Below are positions 41,350 to 45,601 of a stretch of DNA of 45,601 nucleotides, piece by piece (within the stretch, counting starts at the first letter, position 1; each line of letters begins with the position of its first letter). The translations under genes were made by a program, and so were the position numbers. The stretch is from Candidatus Lachnoclostridium pullistercoris (GTDB lineage: Bacteria > Bacillota > Clostridia > Lachnospirales > Lachnospiraceae): contig DWWL01000054.1 in the NCBI GenBank assembly GCA_019119775.1, positions 1 through 45,601 on the forward strand. Reading direction: 5' to 3'. The notes beneath the pieces were generated by a model that worked only from the letters and a program-made list of their open reading frames with translations, made no database searches and was not told the origin of the DNA.

Positions 41350-42792
41350 ATGAACGACAGAGAATGGGTGGAGCAGTTTATTGACGGAAATCAGGATAAA
41401 TATATCCGGGCCAACGATGAGATCTGGGGCTTTGCGGAGCTGGCCTTCCACGAGGACAGATCGGCCGCAATGCTGGAAAAGATGCTTTCGGAGGAAGGTT
41501 TTCAGGTGGAGACGGGAGTGGCCGGAATCCCCACCTGTTTTACAGGAACCTGGAGCCAGGGCAGCGGAAAGCCGGTGATGGGAATCCTGGGAGAATATGA
41601 CGCCCTGGCGGGCCTGAGCCAGGAACCGGGAGTGGCTGAAAAGAAGGAGCGCACCCCGGGAGGAAGCGGCCATGGCTGCGGTCACTGCGCCCTGGGAACG
41701 GGAGCTTTAGCGGCCGCCGTCGCGGTGAAGGAATATCTGAGAGAGACGGGAAAGGACGGCACCATCATTTATTTCGGATGTCCCGCGGAAGAGGGAGCCG
41801 GCTCCAAGCAGTTCATGGCCAGGGCGGGCGTGTTCGACGGCGTAGATTTTGTATACACCTGGCATCCGGCCACAGTAAATGAGGTGGAAGCAGTTCATTC
41901 TAACGCCATCATGGGAGCCAATTTCCGGTTTAAGGGGATTTCCTCCCACGCCGGCTCTACGCCGTACCTGGGCCGGAGCGCCCTGGACGCCTGCGAGCTT
42001 ATGGGAGTGGGCTGCAATTACTTGAGAGAGCACGTAATTCCGGAGGCGCGGATCCACTACGCCTACATTGACACCGGCGGGACGGCCCCCAACGTGGTGC
42101 AGGATCACGCCTGCGTCCGTTATGAGGTGCGGGCTCCCTATGTGAGCCAGGTGAAGGAGCTGTTCGCCCGGGTGAAGGAGGTGGCCAGAGGAGCGGCCAT
42201 CATGACAGGCACCTCCATGGAATGTGAGCTGGCCATGGCGTTTACGGAGTATATCCCCAACAATGCCCTGGCATCTGTGGCGGACGAGTGTCTGGCGGAG
42301 ATCGGCGCGCCGAAGTGGAGCGAGGAGGATTACCGGCTGGCAAAGAGCTTTCTGGATACCTATAACGATGAGACGAAGGCCAGGATCCGAAATATGATTG
42401 AGGAGCTTTACGGGGAAGACCGGGCGGAGGAGATCTGGAACCGTCCTCTGGACAGCGAGGTCCATCCATATGACCCGAAAAAGATTGTCCTTCAGGCAGG
42501 CTCAACAGATGTGGGAGATGTGGGATATGCCGTTCCCACCTTAAATATCCATGTGGCTACAGCCTGTGTGGGAAATGTGGGCCACACCTGGCAGATGACG
42601 GCTCAGTCCTGCAGTCCTCTGGCACATAAAGGGCTTCTCACCGCGGCGAAGGTGATGGCTCTGTCCTGCATCCGGACCATGGATCGGCCGGATGTGATCG
42701 AGAAGGCGAAGGCAGAGGTGGCGAAGAGAAACGGCGGGCGGTACGAATGTCCCCTTCCGGATTCGGTGCAGCCCCCGCTGGAGACGTACTGA
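41350..42792 (+). CDS. M20-family amidohydrolase (AbgB-like)
   Basis: A 480-residue cytoplasmic zinc peptidase/amidohydrolase of the M20D group, similar to p-aminobenzoyl-glutamate hydrolase subunit B. GEYDALAGL (about 79-87), metal motif GHGCGHCALGTGAL (107-120), catalytic PAEEGAGSK (about 145) and HPATVNEV (about 173) are present; a dimerisation domain is inserted (about 195-320). AAAGGAG precedes the ATG. It follows the ABC permease by 67 nt and may hydrolyse the imported acyl- or aryl-amino acid; that link is inference. Confidence 0.92.
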   Translation: MNDREWVEQFIDGNQDKYIRANDEIWGFAELAFHEDRSAAMLEKMLSEEGFQVETGVAGIPTCFTGTWSQGSGKPVMGILGEYDALAGLSQEPGVAEKKERTPGGSGHGCGHCALGTGALAAAVAVKEYLRETGKDGTIIYFGCPAEEGAGSKQFMARAGVFDGVDFVYTWHPATVNEVEAVHSNAIMGANFRFKGISSHAGSTPYLGRSALDACELMGVGCNYLREHVIPEARIHYAYIDTGGTAPNVVQDHACVRYEVRAPYVSQVKELFARVKEVARGAAIMTGTSMECELAMAFTEYIPNNALASVADECLAEIGAPKWSEEDYRLAKSFLDTYNDETKARIRNMIEELYGEDRAEEIWNRPLDSEVHPYDPKKIVLQAGSTDVGDVGYAVPTLNIHVATACVGNVGHTWQMTAQSCSPLAHKGLLTAAKVMALSCIRTMDRPDVIEKAKAEVAKRNGGRYECPLPDSVQPPLETY

Positions 42793-42822
42793 CAGTTTAA
42801 TGAGAGATGATAAAAGCGATCT

Positions 42823-42863
42823 AAAAAGCGATATCTGGTTTTGAGGCCGGGTATTGCTTTTTT
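42823..42863 (+). terminator. Terminator after the M20 gene
   Basis: AAAGCGATA (42825-42833) pairs, with one wobble, with TATTGCTTT (42852-42860), then more T. Confidence 0.75.
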
Positions 42864-42919
42864 GTATCTCCGCGGGGATCCTGCTGCGGCAAGGGCGGGT
42901 TCCCCATGGCGGTCCGGTA

Positions 42920-42928
42920 TGATATAAT
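42920..42928 (+). promoter_or_regulatory. Extended -10 promoter before the truncated sensor gene
   Basis: TGATATAAT: a perfect -10 box with the TGn extension, and no good -35 box. The downstream 38 bp are two tandem copies of a 19-bp unit. Confidence 0.55.
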
Positions 42929-42964
42929 GGAAGAAGGGCAGTCCGATGGAAGAAAGGCAGTCCG
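42927..42964 (+). repeat. 19-bp tandem duplication
   Basis: ATGGAAGAAGGGCAGTCCG (42927) is repeated directly as ATGGAAGAAAGGCAGTCCG (42946), one mismatch. It lies over the expected start of transcription. Confidence 0.8.
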
Positions 42965-42997
42965 ATGGTTTTCGATGGAAGAGAAGAGGATGAGAAT

Positions 42998-44413
42998 ATG
43001 AAGGAGAGAAAAAAGCCGGGGGTATTGAGGGCAGTCAGCATTCGCGCCGGTGTATGGGTGTCTGCGCTGTGGCTGCTGTGCATGGGATGTTTTACTTATG
43101 GCACGGCGCAGTATGTATTTCTGGAGCTGAGGGATAAGGGACTTGGGTTTTCGGAGTATGCGGGGAGAAAGCTGGATTATTATTCCGGTCAGGAAGTTCT
43201 GTCAGAGAAAAGGAGAGAGCCCGGCATCATGGAATATGCCATGCGGGATGCCATGGCTCTCTCCGGAGTGGGGGTGAGAGCTCCCTATTCTGCGGACCGG
43301 TCCGGCGAAAATATTCTGTCTGGTCTGTACAGGGATACTTTTCAGGCCTGCCAGACAGCAGTGATGTTTCTTGACCGGGAAGGAAATGTGATCTGCCAGA
43401 GCGGCGATTACGTATATTTTCCCTATGTCACCGAAGAAACCTGGGAAGCCGGCAGGGAGAACGGCGGGGGAGACGGGTATGGCTGGATCGACCTCAGCGA
43501 CGGGGCAGATGAACGGTTTGATTTCCTGCGGGCCGGATACCAGGGCAATGCCGTGCTGTATGATCACATGGCCTATCGTCTGACCGGATATTTTGACGGT
43601 TCCAGGTTTGAGCCGCTGGCATTTGCCTTCGCTGACCGGGATACGTATGCGGAGGCTCTGGCAGCCGCCGAAGACCGGACTGCAGGGCCGGCCCTCAGTG
43701 GTCTGTCAAAATCAGAAAACAGTCTCAGCGCCCTTGACCGGGCAGGACTTCTCGAATGGAAGATTCCATATGATCACACCTTTCAGGCAGAACCGGGGCA
43801 GGAGCTGACCACGATCTATGCACTCTACCCCAGAATGAGTATTTACGAAAAGGGCGGTACGGTTCGTTATCAGGGGAAAGAGTACGAGAATCTGTCCGCG
43901 CTTTTAGAGAGTGTGAAAAGCCGCTTTGACAGTGATCAGTCCGGCTCCCTGGAGGAGGCGTCCCAGTTTGACCTCTGGAATATGATCGTATTTTCTCAGG
44001 TCCGGTATCAGGATGCCGCGGACTATGACGGAAGTTTGGGAGAACCGTTCCCGGAAGCTGATGTTACGGTGGTGACAGCCGTCCAAGCGAGCCCAATCCG
44101 CATAGCCATGGCATTCCTTCGGGATATCTATGGGTTTACCGGAGCGTTCGTGCTCCTGGGATTTCTGGCTTTTCGCAGAAGCGTGAAAAAACATCTGGCA
44201 AAGCCGCTGGGAGAGATCAATCAGGGCATGGCAGACGGCTGGGTCCGCCTGGAAACTTTCCTGGAAAAGAAGCCCCGGTGGCGGGAGATCCGGGAGCTGA
44301 GCGGGCACTATGAGAAGAACCGGGACCGTCTGCAGATGTATAAAGACGAAATTTCCCGTCTTAACAGGGAGTTAAGATCGGCAGAGACAGAGAAAAAGAA
44401 TGACCGGCAGTAA
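42998..44413 (+). CDS. Membrane sensor protein resembling a histidine kinase that lacks its kinase domain
   Basis: A 471-residue protein with a helix at about 14-36, a ~330-residue extracellular domain (to about 365), a second helix (about 371-393), and a HAMP-like/coiled stretch ending ELSGHYEKNRDRLQMYKDEISRLNREL...NDRQ. In clostridial sensor kinases with this tail, the phospho-acceptor helix (NIxHELKTP) begins right there; here the frame stops. No DHp or ATPase domain and no response regulator follow. The gene is thus truncated, or a kinase-less receptor. ATG 42998 has AGAGGATGAG upstream; 42965 is an alternative. Confidence 0.75.
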   Translation: MKERKKPGVLRAVSIRAGVWVSALWLLCMGCFTYGTAQYVFLELRDKGLGFSEYAGRKLDYYSGQEVLSEKRREPGIMEYAMRDAMALSGVGVRAPYSADRSGENILSGLYRDTFQACQTAVMFLDREGNVICQSGDYVYFPYVTEETWEAGRENGGGDGYGWIDLSDGADERFDFLRAGYQGNAVLYDHMAYRLTGYFDGSRFEPLAFAFADRDTYAEALAAAEDRTAGPALSGLSKSENSLSALDRAGLLEWKIPYDHTFQAEPGQELTTIYALYPRMSIYEKGGTVRYQGKEYENLSALLESVKSRFDSDQSGSLEEASQFDLWNMIVFSQVRYQDAADYDGSLGEPFPEADVTVVTAVQASPIRIAMAFLRDIYGFTGAFVLLGFLAFRRSVKKHLAKPLGEINQGMADGWVRLETFLEKKPRWREIRELSGHYEKNRDRLQMYKDEISRLNRELRSAETEKKNDRQ

Positions 44414-44440
44414 GAACCGGGGCCGTATTTTGTTATCCCG

Positions 44441-45601
44441 TCACAGTTCCTCCAGGGCGTTGCGGATGTCGCCGTCCGGCACTTTCATGGGATAATGTCC
44501 GTCAAAGCAGGCACGGCAGAGGGGAAGTCCCTCTGTCATGTCAGACAGATCTTCCATGGAAAGGTAGGCCAGGGAGTCGGCTCCGATCAGGCTGCGGACT
44601 GCCTCCACCGAATGGTCGGAGGCGATGAGCTGCCGATTGGAGGGAACGTCGGTTCCGAAGTAGCAGGGGTGGAGGAAGGGCGGAGAGGAGATCCGCACAT
44701 GGACTTCCTTCGCTCCGGCCTTCCGGAGCATTTTTATCAGGGCAGACATGGTGGTGCCGCGGACAATGGAGTCATCCACCAGCACGATCCGCCTGCCGCG
44801 GACCACCGGCTCCAGCACGCTTAATTTCATCTGTACGGCGCTCTGGCGCTCTTCCGGGGTAGGTTTGATAAACGTGCGGCCCACATAGCTGTTTTTGTGA
44901 AAAGCCAGGGCAAAGGGGATGCCGGAGGCTTTGGAGAAGCCGGCGGCGGCCGTCAGGCCGGAGTCGGGGACGCCGGCCACCAGATCTGCCTGTACGGGAC
45001 AGGAACGGGCCAGGGCGGCTCCGCTTTTAAAGCGGGCGCTGTAGACGGAGACGCCGTCGATGACGCTGTCCAAGCGGGCAAAGTAAATGTATTCAAATAC
45101 GCAGTGGGACGTCCGGGCCTGGGGAAGTTCCACATAGTCGGAGAAAATGCCGTCCGCAGTGACGGTGACGATCTCTCCCGGGCGGATGTCCCGGACAAAT
45201 TCTGCCCCGATGGAAGAGAGGGCGCAGCTTTCCGAGGCGAGGATCCAGGCAGAGTCCTTTTTTCCCAGACAGAGAGGCTTTAATCCGTAGGGATCCCGGA
45301 CTCCGATCAGTTTCCGAGGGCTGGTGATTACAAGGGCATATCCCCCTTCCAGGCGGAGGGCAGTCTGCTTGACTGCCTCCTCCACAGATGCGCAGCGGAC
45401 GCGCTCTCTGGCGATGCCGTAGGCGATCACCTCCGAATCGATGGTGGTGTGAAAGAGGGCACCGGTGTATTCCTGCTCCCGGCGAAGTTCGGCGGCGTTG
45501 ATCAGATTGCCGTTGTGGGCCAGGGAGAGAGTTCCCTTGACGTAATTGAGAACCAGGGGCTGGGCGTTTTCCACGGTGGTGGATCCGGCGGTGGAGTAGC
45601 G
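44441..45601 (-). CDS. purF: Amidophosphoribosyltransferase, partial
   Basis: First enzyme of de novo purine synthesis, which makes phosphoribosylamine from PRPP and glutamine. The frame is open to the window end, so the N-terminal Cys and propeptide are outside. Visible: the glutaminase domain RYSTAGSTT and LAHNGNLINAAELR, then FEYIYFARLDSVIDG, GVPDSGLTAA, and the PRPP loop RIVLVDDSIVRGTT. Conserved Cys residues in HPCYFGTDVP and PLCRACFDG fit the clostridial/Bacillus type with an Fe-S cluster. It converges on the truncated sensor gene, 27 nt away, without a visible terminator between. Confidence 0.96.
   Translation of the reverse strand, partial: RYSTAGSTTVENAQPLVLNYVKGTLSLAHNGNLINAAELRREQEYTGALFHTTIDSEVIAYGIARERVRCASVEEAVKQTALRLEGGYALVITSPRKLIGVRDPYGLKPLCLGKKDSAWILASESCALSSIGAEFVRDIRPGEIVTVTADGIFSDYVELPQARTSHCVFEYIYFARLDSVIDGVSVYSARFKSGAALARSCPVQADLVAGVPDSGLTAAAGFSKASGIPFALAFHKNSYVGRTFIKPTPEERQSAVQMKLSVLEPVVRGRRIVLVDDSIVRGTTMSALIKMLRKAGAKEVHVRISSPPFLHPCYFGTDVPSNRQLIASDHSVEAVRSLIGADSLAYLSMEDLSDMTEGLPLCRACFDGHYPMKVPDGDIRNALEEL

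Overview
The window reads as chromosomal DNA of a moderately GC-rich Gram-positive anaerobe of the Clostridia, most likely a Lachnospiraceae (Clostridium cluster XIVa) species. Evidence: strong AGGAGG-type ribosome binding sites throughout; a T-box before thrS and an L20-type leader before infC-rpmI-rplT; the dGTPase-dnaG-rpoD-trmK-nif3 gene order; a single-step meso-diaminopimelate dehydrogenase; a minimal SufC/SufB pair; and an archaeal-type IMP cyclohydrolase next to a stand-alone AICAR transformylase. Genus and species cannot be fixed from the sequence alone. Family names come from recognising motifs by eye; no database search was run.

Layout. 1-1620: end of a lactose/cellobiose-type PTS operon (EIIC fragment, small membrane protein, EIIA, EIIB) closed by a terminator. 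1674-2618: AEC-family transporter. 2667-5076: promoter, T-box, thrS and tandem terminators. 5132-6598: DUF1540 protein and an MBL-fold hydrolase. 6620-8060: infC-rpmI-rplT with its leader and terminator; infC appears to start at AUU. 8104-12295: secreted protein of unknown function, then an XRE regulator/membrane protein pair whose promoter lies in three 23-bp-spaced direct repeats, a NuoE-like [2Fe-2S] protein, and a secreted 5'-nucleotidase with an embedded LysM domain. 12365-16060: catabolic cluster (enolase-superfamily dehydratase, SLC13-type permease, LysR regulator). 16163-17129: PNPOx-like protein behind a terminator-bearing leader, then a MATE pseudogene. 17337-17743: two divergently transcribed tRNA-Leu genes (CAG and AAG). 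17926-20824: ddh and sufCB. 20891-29936: S8 peptidase, dgt, dnaG, rpoD, trmK, nif3-like gene and a ThrRS-like/uridine-kinase fusion. 29934-30357: RNase P RNA. 30402-31253: patatin. 31278-32911 (minus): pyrBI behind what looks like a leader-peptide attenuator. 33017-37000: ABC exporter cassette (ATPase, anchored extracellular protein, MacB-like permease). 37050-39464: ZTP riboswitch, IMP cyclohydrolase and AICAR transformylase. 39585-42863: polar amino acid ABC uptake genes without an ATPase, plus an M20 amidohydrolase. 42920-44413: a sensor kinase that stops before its kinase domain. 44441-45601 (minus): purF, running off the window.

RNA-level control is unusually dense: T-box, L20 leader, an unidentified leader/terminator before the PNPOx-like gene, the pyrBI attenuator and the ZTP riboswitch. 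Nucleotide metabolism is a recurring theme (dgt, nucleoside kinase, pyrBI, purO-type gene, AICAR transformylase, purF, 5'-nucleotidase). The observation most worth follow-up is the pyrBI leader: a strong promoter, a 23-codon reading frame with a good SD, and an intrinsic terminator whose 5' arm lies in the last codons of that frame. This is the architecture of enterobacterial pyrBI attenuation, not of the PyrR-bound leaders known from Bacillus.
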